Below are positions 10,064 to 18,185 of a DNA stretch of 64,000 bases, piece after piece. How positions within the stretch are numbered: position 1 is the first letter of the stretch; each line of letters starts with the position of its first letter. The stretch covers positions 124,001 through 188,000 of the forward strand of contig NZ_JANUGV010000007.1 of NCBI RefSeq assembly GCF_024753215.1. The letters are read 5' to 3'. Under the pieces are notes generated by a model, which did not search any database, was not told the origin of the DNA, and saw only the letters and a program-made list of their open reading frames with translations. Origin of the DNA: Massilia solisilvae. Its GTDB lineage: Bacteria; Pseudomonadota; Gammaproteobacteria; Burkholderiales; Burkholderiaceae_D. Both the position numbers and the translations under genes were made by a program.

Positions 10064-10594
10064 ATGATCAAGCAATTTATCGCAGCAACCATGTTGGCGG
10101 GCCTGGGGCTCAGCGCGGCGTCCTACGCCGCCGAGCCGGTGACCAATCCGTTCTACGCCGGCGTGGAGGCCGGGGTGACCAAGAACGATGATTATTCGAA
10201 CACGCGCAGCAGCTACGGCGCCTACCTGGGTTACAACGTCAACCAGAACTTCGCGGTCGAAGCCGGAGCGCGCCGCCTGTCCAGTTATGATGACCCGTGG
10301 AGGTCCCTGCGCTCGGACCAGTATTCGCTGTCGGTCATCGGTTCGCTGCCGGTCAACGAAAAGCTGAGCGTGTTCGGCCGTGTTGGCGCCAGCCACATCG
10401 TGAACAAGGTCAGCTTCAAGGCCGTGGGCCAGCCGGGGGTTCCTGATTTCCAACTCCGTGACGAGGACACCCATCTGCTGCTGGGCGTGGGCGCAAGCTA
10501 CAAACTGACCGAGAAGGTGTCGGCCCGACTTGAATTGCAGCGTCCGCAAAGCGGCGTCAAGAACCTCAGCGCAGGCGTGCATTACGCGTTCTGA
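10064..10594 (+). CDS. Outer-membrane beta-barrel protein, paralog of the preceding gene
   Basis: A 176-residue precursor with a signal peptide ending near SYAAEP. It shares block after block with its neighbour: SYGAYLGYNVNQNFAVEAGA, IGSLPVNEKLSVFGRVG, LLLGVGASYKL, ARLELQRPQSGVKNLSAG and the terminal YAF. The ATG at 10064 follows AAGAGGGTTTC. The intergenic region upstream is 140 bases, enough for its own promoter. Divergence is concentrated in what should be the surface loops. Exact role unknown. Confidence 0.85.
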   Translation: MIKQFIAATMLAGLGLSAASYAAEPVTNPFYAGVEAGVTKNDDYSNTRSSYGAYLGYNVNQNFAVEAGARRLSSYDDPWRSLRSDQYSLSVIGSLPVNEKLSVFGRVGASHIVNKVSFKAVGQPGVPDFQLRDEDTHLLLGVGASYKLTEKVSARLELQRPQSGVKNLSAGVHYAF

Positions 10595-10614
10595 CGTCGA
10601 GGCGCCAACGTAGA

Positions 10615-10646
10615 AGGGCGGCGGCCGCAGGGCTGCCGCCCTTTTT
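10615..10646 (+). terminator. Rho-independent terminator after the second barrel gene
   Basis: GGGCGGC (10616-10622) pairs with GCCGCCC (10635-10641), followed by five T residues. Confidence 0.8.
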
Positions 10647-10774
10647 GTTCGACGGCGCAGTCAATATTGCCGATCAAATAATTGTGTGGCAGCATACGCC
10701 CCATTCGCGCGTACGCTCCCGCCGCTCCCACGCGCCGGAATGCGTGCGCATTGTTCCCGCCTTCCGGAGCCTTC

Positions 10775-12850
10775 ATGCGCCACCTCATTCGCCTTGCATT
10801 TTCCCTGACTGTCGCCGGTGCCGGCGCTGTTGCCGTCGCGCAGACGGCGCCTGCCCAGCCCGATCGTCCTGCCACCGCATTCCCGTACACGCCGGGGCTG
10901 GACGTGAGCTCGATGGACAAGAGCGCCAACCCGTGCGAAGACTTCTACCAGTACGCCTGCGGCGGCTGGATGAAGAACAATCCGATCCCGGCCGACCAGG
11001 CGCGCTGGTCGGTGTATGGCAAGCTGGCGCAGGACAACCAGCGCTTCCTGTGGGGCGTGCTGGACGAACTGGCCAGCAAGAAGGAAGGGCGCAACGCGAC
11101 CCAGCAAAAGATCGGCGACTACTTCGGCGCCTGCATGGACGAGGCGGCGATCGAACAACGCGGCGCCGCGCCGCTCAAGCCGTACTTCGAGCGCATCGCG
11201 GCGATGCGTTCCACGCGCGACTTGCCGGCCGTGCTGGCCGCACTGCACATGGATCTGGCCGATGAAGGTTTCTTCTTCGGCTTTGACTCCGGCCAGGATT
11301 TTGCCGACGCCACCCGCGTGATCGCGTTTGCCGGCGCCGGCGGCCTGGGCCTGCCGGACCGCGACTCCTACCTGAAGGACGACGCCAAATCGAAGGAAAT
11401 CCGCGAGAAATACGTGGCGCACGTGGCCAGCATGTTCCAGCTGTCCGGCGAGATGCCCGAGCAGGCGCAGCGCTCGGCCGCCAAGGTGATGCAGATCGAG
11501 ACGGCGCTGGCCAAGGCATCGCTGTCGCGCGTGGACAAGCGCAACCCCTACAAGCTGTTCCACAAGATGAATGGCAAGGGCCTGCAGGCCCTGACCCCGG
11601 GCTTTGACTGGCACGCCTACCTGGCCGCGCTGGGCGAGCCAAAGCTGAACAATTTCAACGTGACCGAGCCGGGATTCTTCAAGGAATTCGCCAAGCAGCT
11701 GCGCAGCAACGACCTGGCTGCGATCCAGACCTACCTGCGCTGGCACGTGATGCACGCGCTGGCGCCTGCGCTGTCGTCGAGCTTCGACAAGGAGAACTTC
11801 GCGTTCTTCAGCAAGACGCTGCGCGGTGTCCAGCAGCAGCCGCCGCGCTGGAAGCGCTGCGTGCGCCTGGTGGACACCCAGCTGGGCGAAGCGCTGGGCC
11901 AGGAATTCGTCAGCCGCGCGTTCTCGCCGGAGCTCAAGGCCAAGTCGCTGCACATGACGCGCCAGGTCGAGGAAGCGATGAAGAAGGACATCGACTCGCT
12001 CGACTGGATGAGCCCGGAGACGAAAAAGCGTGCGCAGCAGAAGCTGGCTGCAATCGTGAACAAGATCGGCTACCCGGACAAGTGGCGCGACTACACGGCA
12101 TACACCGTGAAACCCGATGACTTCGCCGGCAACGTGGTGCGCGGCAATGTGTTCGAAGTGAAGCGCCACCTGGCCAAGATCGGCAAGCCGCTCGACCGCA
12201 GCGAGTGGGGCATGACGCCGCCGACGGTGAATGCCTACTTCAACCCGCAGATGAACGACATCAACTTCCCGGCCGGCGTGCTGCAGCCGCCGCTGTTCGA
12301 TCCGAAGATGGATGACGCGCCGAACTACGGTAACACCGGCGGCACCATCGGCCACGAACTGACCCACGCCTTCGACGACGAGGGCCGTCAGTTCGACGCC
12401 AACGGCAACCTGAAGGACTGGTGGACCAAGAAGGACGCCAAGGAATTTGAAGAGCGCGCCCAGTGCATCGTGGACCAGTACGCGCAGTACACGGTGGTGG
12501 ACGACATCAAGATCAACAGCAAGCTGACGCTGGGCGAGGACGTGGCCGACCTGGGCGGCCTGATCCTGGGCTGGATGGCGTGGAAAGAGCAAATGGCGAC
12601 CATGCCGCAGCAGGCGCAGCCGCTGCGCGATGGCCTGACGCCGGAGCAGCGCTTCTTCGTCGGCTACGCGCAGTGGGCGTGCGAGAACGACCGCCCCGAG
12701 AACCAGCGCGTGCACGCGATGACCGACCCGCACTCGCCGGGCCGCTACCGCGTCAATGGCCTTTTGGTAAACATGCCGCAGTTCCAGGAGGCGTTCCAGT
12801 GCAAGCCGGGGCAGGCGATGGTCAAGGAGAAGCGCTGCCGGGTTTGGTAA
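10775..12850 (+). CDS. M13 family zinc metallopeptidase (PepO/neprilysin type)
   Basis: A 691-residue secreted or periplasmic peptidase that cleaves small peptides. A signal peptide (RHLIRLAFSLTVAGAGAVAVA) is followed by the M13 N-terminal domain (CEDFYQYACGGW). The zinc site is HELTH at about 527 in IGGHELTHAFDDEGRQFD-type context, with the downstream glutamate in GEDVADLGG. The C-terminus ends CRVW, the conserved M13 ending. The ATG at 10775 follows CCGGAG. It stands alone between a terminator and two unidentified genes. Confidence 0.94.
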   Translation: MRHLIRLAFSLTVAGAGAVAVAQTAPAQPDRPATAFPYTPGLDVSSMDKSANPCEDFYQYACGGWMKNNPIPADQARWSVYGKLAQDNQRFLWGVLDELASKKEGRNATQQKIGDYFGACMDEAAIEQRGAAPLKPYFERIAAMRSTRDLPAVLAALHMDLADEGFFFGFDSGQDFADATRVIAFAGAGGLGLPDRDSYLKDDAKSKEIREKYVAHVASMFQLSGEMPEQAQRSAAKVMQIETALAKASLSRVDKRNPYKLFHKMNGKGLQALTPGFDWHAYLAALGEPKLNNFNVTEPGFFKEFAKQLRSNDLAAIQTYLRWHVMHALAPALSSSFDKENFAFFSKTLRGVQQQPPRWKRCVRLVDTQLGEALGQEFVSRAFSPELKAKSLHMTRQVEEAMKKDIDSLDWMSPETKKRAQQKLAAIVNKIGYPDKWRDYTAYTVKPDDFAGNVVRGNVFEVKRHLAKIGKPLDRSEWGMTPPTVNAYFNPQMNDINFPAGVLQPPLFDPKMDDAPNYGNTGGTIGHELTHAFDDEGRQFDANGNLKDWWTKKDAKEFEERAQCIVDQYAQYTVVDDIKINSKLTLGEDVADLGGLILGWMAWKEQMATMPQQAQPLRDGLTPEQRFFVGYAQWACENDRPENQRVHAMTDPHSPGRYRVNGLLVNMPQFQEAFQCKPGQAMVKEKRCRVW

Positions 12851-12898
12851 GCAGGGCTGAGCGGGACAATGGATAACTACTGATGCAGGAGGCTGAGT

Positions 12899-13312
12899 GT
12901 GACTGATGCGCAGTTGGCCTTCTACAGCTCATGGGCCTCGATTGTTGGCTTGTGCATATCCGTTGTCTCGCTGTTCTATGTGCGAAGCATCAGGAAGAAC
13001 ATCATCCGGTTCAGACGCAAACAGCGGATTCGCAAATTGACCGATGAAATCCTTCAGCTCCAGGACGACGCGACGCCACTCTCCTCGGCGTCGCGCACCA
13101 AGCTCATGGCATTAAAGGGGAACATCCCGACATACGTGTGGTCCCGCTTTACTGAAAAGGGCAGGGCGGCGTTGGAAGTACATAAGCACATTGACGAGGG
13201 CAATATCGTCGCGTCAAGGAAGCCATTTACGACCTGGCCTCGTTTTCGGAGGACGCATGAACAAATACGAAGCCCTGTTCGACGAAATTTTGCAGCAGAC
13301 ACAGGCGCGTGA
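12899..13312 (+). CDS. Unidentified small membrane protein, possibly frameshifted
   Basis: GTG at 12899 follows a strong AGGAGG at 12886-12892. It encodes one N-terminal membrane segment (SWASIVGLCISVVSLFYV), then a basic stretch (RSIRKNIIRFRRKQRIRK) and a soluble domain. I do not recognise it. Near 13211 the frame seems to break. One base more would continue as VKEAIYDLASFSEDA and stop at 13258-13260, giving the usual ATGA overlap with the next gene. The annotated frame instead runs on as a basic tail to 13312, overlapping the next gene by 56 bases. Composition is less GC-rich than the neighbours. Confidence 0.55.
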   Translation: MTDAQLAFYSSWASIVGLCISVVSLFYVRSIRKNIIRFRRKQRIRKLTDEILQLQDDATPLSSASRTKLMALKGNIPTYVWSRFTEKGRAALEVHKHIDEGNIVASRKPFTTWPRFRRTHEQIRSPVRRNFAADTGA

Positions 13313-13517
13313 ACTGGAGTGGAGGCAGCTCAGGCGCAGTGCGAATGCAGACCTCATTTTCAACCTCACCTTGGTCTACCGTCAGTTCTCGGCGGAAATG
13401 CAGCGTCGGGGTCATCTCTTGACATTACTTCTCGTCGAGAAGAAATATGACGACCCAGAGCATGACTTTGCTTATCAGCGCTATTCGCCGGAATTGCTGG
13501 TGGTCGATGAGGGGTGA
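13257..13517 (+). CDS. Unidentified small protein, possibly truncated by a frameshift
   Basis: ATG at 13257 with CGGAGGACGC as ribosome-binding site, giving 86 residues (MNKYEALFDEILQQTQ...). It is rich in charged helix and not recognised. The frame stops right after a GGGG run at 13511-13514. Removing one G would carry on in the next frame as ELVTTLTDSVIEWKDLMRLA and stop near 13629, giving about 123 residues. The pair 12899/13257 looks like a two-gene operon of unknown function inserted between conserved genes. Confidence 0.5.
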   Translation: MNKYEALFDEILQQTQARELEWRQLRRSANADLIFNLTLVYRQFSAEMQRRGHLLTLLLVEKKYDDPEHDFAYQRYSPELLVVDEG

Positions 13518-13689
13518 ACTCGTCACGACATTAACCGATTCTGTGATCGAGTGGAAAGACTTGATGCGGCTCGCTAGCATGGCTGAGGCGCAAAGCGATA
13601 AAGCGAGCAAGCTCTTCGACGCGAGCTAACCAAGTGCCGCCGGCATGGCCCCCGTTGCGCGGAGGCCGGGCCGTCAACCAGATGACTGG

Positions 13690-14265
13690 TCAGTGCGTCG
13701 AGGACGACGACGACTGCTGCGGGATGGTCCCGCGCCAGGCGCCAGTTTCCTTGCCGCGCTCTTCCAGCATATCCTTGAAGCGCTGCAGGTTCTGGCGCGC
13801 CTCCAGGCGCATGGCGCCCAGTGCATCGCCGATCTTTTCCATCGGGCCTTCCGGCTTGTAGCTCATCTGCACCGTGACCCGGGTGCAGCTGTCCGAGAGA
13901 CGATGGAAAGTCACCACGCCGGAGTTCGGTGCGCCGCTGGTGCTGCGCCAGGCAATGCGCTGGTCCGGAATCTGCTCGGTGATTTCGGCATCCCATTCCT
14001 TTTCTTCGCCCATGACGTTGGCCTTCCAGTGCAGGTGACGGTCGTCCAGCTGTTTGACCTCGTGCACGCTAGCCATGAACTTGGGGAAATCCTCGAACTG
14101 GGTCCACTGGTTGTATGCCGAGCGCACCGGCACGTTGACCTCGGCCGATTCCATGATGGTCGAGCTCTCGCTCATGCCGGAACGGCTTTGCTTCTTGTCC
14201 ATCTGCTTTTTCAGCATCATGCCGCCGACTGCGAGGGCGGCGACTGTCACTACTCGATTCAGCAT
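13690..14265 (-). CDS. SRPBCC (START-like) family protein, cyclase/dehydrase type
   Basis: A 191-residue protein. A short N-terminal hydrophobic helix (VVTVAALAVGGMML) is followed by a helix-grip ligand-binding domain with EVNVPVRSAYNQWTQFEDFP, MEW-type strands and a long C-terminal helix (ARQNLQRFKDMLEERGKETG). Relatives are described as polyketide cyclase/dehydrase or COG5637 proteins; ligand unknown. The ATG at 14265 follows AAAGGAGATTTGAC. It ends in a poly-Ser tail. It is transcribed in the same direction as the hemerythrin gene upstream. Confidence 0.82.
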   Translation of the reverse strand: MLNRVVTVAALAVGGMMLKKQMDKKQSRSGMSESSTIMESAEVNVPVRSAYNQWTQFEDFPKFMASVHEVKQLDDRHLHWKANVMGEEKEWDAEITEQIPDQRIAWRSTSGAPNSGVVTFHRLSDSCTRVTVQMSYKPEGPMEKIGDALGAMRLEARQNLQRFKDMLEERGKETGAWRGTIPQQSSSSSTH

Positions 14266-14406
14266 GTCAAATCTCCTTTCGCTGTAAAGCACGCAAACGC
14301 TAAGGTAAGCCAATCGCGCAGCGGGTGGCGCGCGACAGGTTGTGTCCGGCAGGCAGGCCAGGCAGCGGCGCCACCGTTTCCAGTGGCGCCGCTTGCGCAG
14401 TAAAGA

Positions 14407-14914
14407 TCAGCGGTGCATGTCGATGCCGGCCTGCGATTGCATGTGGATCAGGTTCGCTTCGAACGATTGCATCTCGAGCCCGATCGGGGCCATGTCCATA
14501 TTGGCGGCCTCGAGTTTCGGGAAGAACTCTTTTTCCTCCTGCTCGATGTGATGCAGCGTGCTTTGGATCAGTTCGCGCATCAGGCGGTCGGCGTGCGGCT
14601 CGTCAAGCGACATGCCTTGCAGCGTGGCCACCAGGTCGTCGGCCTTTAGGTGTTCCTGCTCGAAGTGCCCGATCATGGCCGGGTCGATCTTGGCGCACGC
14701 CGGGGTAGAACACCGATTCTTCCACGCGCGAGTGGGTGTGCAGCGCCTGCAGCATTTGCTTGGCAGCCTGCTTCTGGACTTCCTTGTCCTGGGTGTGGCA
14801 GTACTTGTCCGCCAGTTTGCGCACCAGTTCGTGGTCGCGGATCAGCAAGTCGAGCGGGTGCTCGACCGGGTCCAGGGTCTGGACGGGTTTGACGGGATCG
14901 TCGTTGGCTTCCAT
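14407..14914 (-). pseudogene. Hemerythrin HHE-domain protein, interrupted by a +1 frameshift
   Basis: The N-terminal half runs from ATG 14914 (MEANDDP..., after GGAGGAGATTCAA) through LLIRDHELVRKLADKY and HTHSRVEESVFYP. The C-terminal half (IGHFEQEHLKADDL, LHHIEQEEKEFFP) is in another frame. The span is 508 bases, one more than a multiple of three. Removing one base from the CCCCGG run near 14699-14705 joins the halves as ESVFYPACAKIDPAMIGHFE. The restored protein would be about 168 residues with the His/Glu ligands of a di-iron four-helix bundle. Either a recent mutation or a sequence error. Confidence 0.8.
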
Positions 14915-15075
14915 TTGAATCTCCTCCTTGAAACAAAGTCGCGTACGCGAAGTCCACAAGGGTGGACCCGTTCCGGGCATATGCCCGTGGCGGGTTGGAT
15001 TTTCAACACCTATCTTTGTGTCTTGGGGGAGGGCAACAGCAAGACCTTGCGATGCTGTAGCGGGCGCTGTGGCCA

Positions 15076-15134
15076 ATGCTGGGCCGCCAGCTCCGGCGGC
15101 CCAGCATGGGTCCCGGCCTTCGCCGGAACGACGG
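15076..15134. repeat. REP-like repeat, family A copy 2 (half unit plus hairpin)
   Basis: CAGCATGGGTCCCGGCC-TTC-GCCGGAACGACGG at 15102-15134 matches one arm of family A. It is preceded by a separate hairpin GCTGGGCCGCC...GGCGGCCCAGC from 15078. It lies between the hemerythrin and AHSA1 genes. Confidence 0.75.
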
Positions 15135-15146
15135 TGCCAATGGTAG

Positions 15147-15632
15147 TCAGCGCGCCTCGACCAGTTCCACCAGCTGCTCGGTGGCCTTGGCCCAGCCTTC
15201 ATGGAAGCCCATCTTTTCGTGCGCCTCGCGGTCTTCCACCGACCAGTGGCGCACGTGGGCGCTGTAGCGGGTCTTGCCGCCGCCAATGTCTTCAAAGTTC
15301 ACTTCGGCCACCATGAACGCCTTGTCCGACGGCTCCCAGGCAGTGGTGAAGGCATCGGTGAACACGATACGGCGGTTGGGCACCACGTCGAGATAGACGC
15401 CGTTGTTGGGGAACTCCTGGCCCTCCGGCCCGTGCATGGTCATGACGCTCGCGCCGCCGGGACGCAGGTCGCTGGAGATCACGGACACGCGCCACGGCTT
15501 GGGGCAAAACCACTTTTCCATCGTCCGCGGGTCGGTCCAGGCCTGGAACAGCTTTTCAGGCGTGGCGTTGATCACGCGCGTCAGGAACAAATCGCGCCCT
15601 TCGGCACGGGTGGTGGTCTGGTTTTCGCTCAT
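15147..15632 (-). CDS. SRPBCC domain protein, AHSA1 (activator of Hsp90 ATPase homolog 1-like) type
   Basis: A 161-residue single-domain protein. It shows the family pattern LTRVINATPEKLFQAWTDP followed by WFCPKPW, a YLDVVPNRRIVFTDAF strand and the C-terminal helix GFHEGWAKATEQLVELV. These small cytoplasmic proteins often sit next to an ArsR-type regulator, which is absent here. The ligand is unknown. The start at 15632 has GGAGATGAG upstream. Confidence 0.9.
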   Translation of the reverse strand: MSENQTTTRAEGRDLFLTRVINATPEKLFQAWTDPRTMEKWFCPKPWRVSVISSDLRPGGASVMTMHGPEGQEFPNNGVYLDVVPNRRIVFTDAFTTAWEPSDKAFMVAEVNFEDIGGGKTRYSAHVRHWSVEDREAHEKMGFHEGWAKATEQLVELVEAR

Positions 15633-15802
15633 CTCATCTCCTCATTGGTCAGGTTGTTCGTCAGACTCCCGAACTCATCGATCAGTTGCCTGTTCATTGT
15701 CGTTCAGGCTTGGCGTAAATCGACAAGTGCGCGAAAAATTTTTGGTGTTTGAAGCCATCAGCTGACAAGCTGGCAACAGCGGCGGCCGCAGACCCCCGGC
15801 GG

Positions 15803-15808
15803 TATAAT
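15803..15808 (+). promoter_or_regulatory. Consensus -10 element 6 bases before the uvrD start
   Basis: TATAAT at 15803-15808 is followed after six bases by the ATG at 15815, so transcription would begin at or next to the start codon and give a leaderless mRNA. No good -35 is seen at the matching distance and the Shine-Dalgarno is weak (ACGGG). Confidence 0.45.
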
Positions 15809-15814
15809 GACGGG

Positions 15815-18127
15815 ATGCAGAATCTCCTCCAGAACCTGAATCCAGAACAACTGGCCGCCGTTACGCTGCCGCCCCAGAGCGCCCTGATTCTCGCGGGTGC
15901 CGGCTCGGGCAAAACGCGGGTGCTGACCACGCGCATCGCATGGCTGATCCAGACCGGACAGGTGTCGCCCGCCGGCATCATGGCCGTGACGTTCACCAAT
16001 AAGGCGGCCAAGGAGATGCTGACCCGCCTGTCCGCCATGCTGCCGGTGAACACGCGCGGCATGTGGATCGGCACTTTCCACGGGTTGTGCAACCGGCTGC
16101 TGCGCACGCACTACCGCGACGCGGCGCTGCCGCAGGCATTCCAGATCCTCGACACGCAGGACCAGCTGTCGATGATCAAGCGCCTGCTCAAGGCCAACAA
16201 TGTGGACGACGAGAAGTACCCGGCCAAGGATCTGCTGTACTTCATCAACAATGCCAAGGAACAAGGGCTGCGCGCGAATGACGTCGAGGCCTATGAGCCG
16301 ATCACGCGCAAGTTTGCCGAGCTGTACGAGGTGTACGACCAGCAGTGCCAGCGCGAGGGCGTGGTCGATTTTGCCGAACTGCTGCTGCGCACCTACGAGC
16401 TGCTGTCGCGCAACCAGCCGCTGCGCCATCACTACCAGATGCGCTTCAAGCACATTTTGGTGGACGAGTTCCAGGACACCAACGACCTGCAGTACAAGCT
16501 GCTCAAGCTGCTGGCCGGCTACGGCGAGGCGCAGGGCGGCGCGCTGTTCGCGGTGGGCGACGACGACCAGAGCATCTACGCCTTCCGCGGCGCCAACGTG
16601 GGCAACATGAGCGCGTTCGAGCGCGACTTCCACGTCCAGAACCTGATCAAGCTGGAGCAGAACTACCGCTCGCACGGCCACATCCTCGACAGCGCCAACT
16701 ACCTAATTTCTTACAACGCCAAGCGCCTTGGCAAGAACCTGCGCACCGACCAGGGCCAGGGCGAGCAGGTGCGCGTGTACGAGGCGTCCTCCGACCTCGA
16801 GGAAGCGCAGTGGATCATCGAGGAAGCCAAGAACCTGATGGCCGACGGCATCCCGCGCAGCGAAATCGCCATCCTGTACCGCTCCAACGCGCAAAGCCGC
16901 GTGATCGAGCACGCGCTGTTCGCGGCCGGCCTGCCGTACACCGTCTATGGCGGCCTGCGCTACTTCCAGCGCGCCGAGGTCAAGCACGCGATCGCCTACC
17001 TGCAGCTGATGGACAACCCGCACAACGACTCGGCCTTCCTGCGCGTGGTGAACTTCCCCACGCGCGGCATCGGCGCGCGCACCATCGAGATGCTGCAGGG
17101 CGCGGCCGAGCAGTACGGCATTTCGCTGTACGCGTCGGTGCCGTACATGACCGGCAAGGCCGGCTCCTCGCTGGGCGCGTTCGTCAAGCTGGTCGAGGGC
17201 GCGCGCTTCGAGACCCAGCAGTTGCCGCTGCCTGAAATGGTGCGCGTGGTGCTCGAGCGCAGCGGCCTGTTGACCCATTACGCCAACGAGAAGGAAGGCG
17301 CGGACCGCGTCGAGAACCTCGAGCAGCTGGTGGACGCCGCCGCCCAGTTCGTTCAGGAAGAAGGCTTCGGCCAGCAAGCGCCGGCGCACCTGGGCCCCCA
17401 GGCGCAGGCGCAGGCGGGCGAGCTGGTGGTCAGCGAAGACGGGGTCGAGATCCTGGACGCCGACGCGCCGTTTCCGGCGGTGATGTCGCCACTGTCTGCC
17501 TTCCTGTCGCACGCGTCGCTGGAAGCGGGCGACGCGCAGGCGCAGGTGGGACAGGACGCGCTGCAGCTCATGACGGTGCACTCGGCCAAGGGCCTGGAGT
17601 TCGACGCGGTGTTCATCACCGGCCTGGAAGAGGGCCTGTTCCCGCACGAGAGCAGCTCGCGCGAGGCGGACGGCGTGGATGAGGAGCGGCGCCTGATGTA
17701 CGTGGCGATCACGCGTGCGCGCCGCCGGCTGTACATGAGCTTTACGCAGCAGCGCATGCTGCACGGGCAGACGCGCTTCAACATGAAGTCGCGCTTCTTC
17801 GACGAGCTGCCGGAGGAGTCGCTCAAGTGGCTGTCGCCGCGCGTGCAGGGGCACTGGTTCGCGAACAAGAAGACGACTGCCTGGGACGACGCCGAGTTTC
17901 GCAATGCGGGCACGGACAACAAGATCGCCCGGCAGATCACGCAGAAATCGGGTAACGGCTCCGGCTGGCGGATCGGCGAGTCGGTCTCGCACGCCAAATT
18001 CGGCGAGGGCGTGATCGTGAACATCGAAGGCGGCGCCGGCGCGGCACGCGCGCAGATCAACTTCGGGTCGGCCGGGATGAAGGTGCTGGACCTGTCGGTG
18101 GCCAAGCTCGAACGCCTGTCGCGCTAA
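15815..18127 (+). CDS. uvrD: UvrD/PcrA-type superfamily 1 DNA helicase
   Basis: A 770-residue 3'-5' helicase for nucleotide excision and mismatch repair. Walker A GAGSGKT lies at 28-34. Walker B is DEFQDTND near 217, then GDDDQSIYAFRGA (motif III), YRS (motif IV) and MTVHSAKGLEFDAVF (motif V). The C-terminal domain FGEGVIVNIEGG-x-A is typical of PcrA/UvrD. A Gln/Ala-rich insertion interrupts domain 2 near 515-570. An in-frame TTG at 15749 is possible, but MQNLLQNLNPEQ from ATG 15815 matches the family N-terminus. Confidence 0.93.
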   Translation: MQNLLQNLNPEQLAAVTLPPQSALILAGAGSGKTRVLTTRIAWLIQTGQVSPAGIMAVTFTNKAAKEMLTRLSAMLPVNTRGMWIGTFHGLCNRLLRTHYRDAALPQAFQILDTQDQLSMIKRLLKANNVDDEKYPAKDLLYFINNAKEQGLRANDVEAYEPITRKFAELYEVYDQQCQREGVVDFAELLLRTYELLSRNQPLRHHYQMRFKHILVDEFQDTNDLQYKLLKLLAGYGEAQGGALFAVGDDDQSIYAFRGANVGNMSAFERDFHVQNLIKLEQNYRSHGHILDSANYLISYNAKRLGKNLRTDQGQGEQVRVYEASSDLEEAQWIIEEAKNLMADGIPRSEIAILYRSNAQSRVIEHALFAAGLPYTVYGGLRYFQRAEVKHAIAYLQLMDNPHNDSAFLRVVNFPTRGIGARTIEMLQGAAEQYGISLYASVPYMTGKAGSSLGAFVKLVEGARFETQQLPLPEMVRVVLERSGLLTHYANEKEGADRVENLEQLVDAAAQFVQEEGFGQQAPAHLGPQAQAQAGELVVSEDGVEILDADAPFPAVMSPLSAFLSHASLEAGDAQAQVGQDALQLMTVHSAKGLEFDAVFITGLEEGLFPHESSSREADGVDEERRLMYVAITRARRRLYMSFTQQRMLHGQTRFNMKSRFFDELPEESLKWLSPRVQGHWFANKKTTAWDDAEFRNAGTDNKIARQITQKSGNGSGWRIGESVSHAKFGEGVIVNIEGGAGAARAQINFGSAGMKVLDLSVAKLERLSR

Positions 18128-18147
18128 GCGTACCAACACCCTTTGTG

Positions 18148-18177
18148 CCGTCGTCCCGGCTTTCGCCGGGATGACGG
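18148..18177. repeat. REP-like repeat, family A copy 3 (single unit)
   Basis: CCGTCGTCCCGGC-TTTC-GCCGGGATGACGG, a nearly perfect palindrome between the convergent uvrD and BPSS1780 genes. It could also act as a bidirectional transcription barrier. Confidence 0.8.
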
Positions 18178-18185
18178 TAACGTTT

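Noticed and set aside
10661-12733. 690-codon antisense frame opposite the M13 peptidase
   Set aside because: Composition typical of shadow frames; the plus strand carries HELTH and the M13 C-terminus.
13211-13260. Programmed ribosomal frameshift in the unidentified membrane protein gene
   Set aside because: No slippery heptamer or downstream stem-loop is visible at the junction; mutation or sequence error is simpler.
13257-13629. Toxin-antitoxin pair
   Set aside because: Size and operon layout would fit, but neither protein matches a toxin or antitoxin family that I can recognise.
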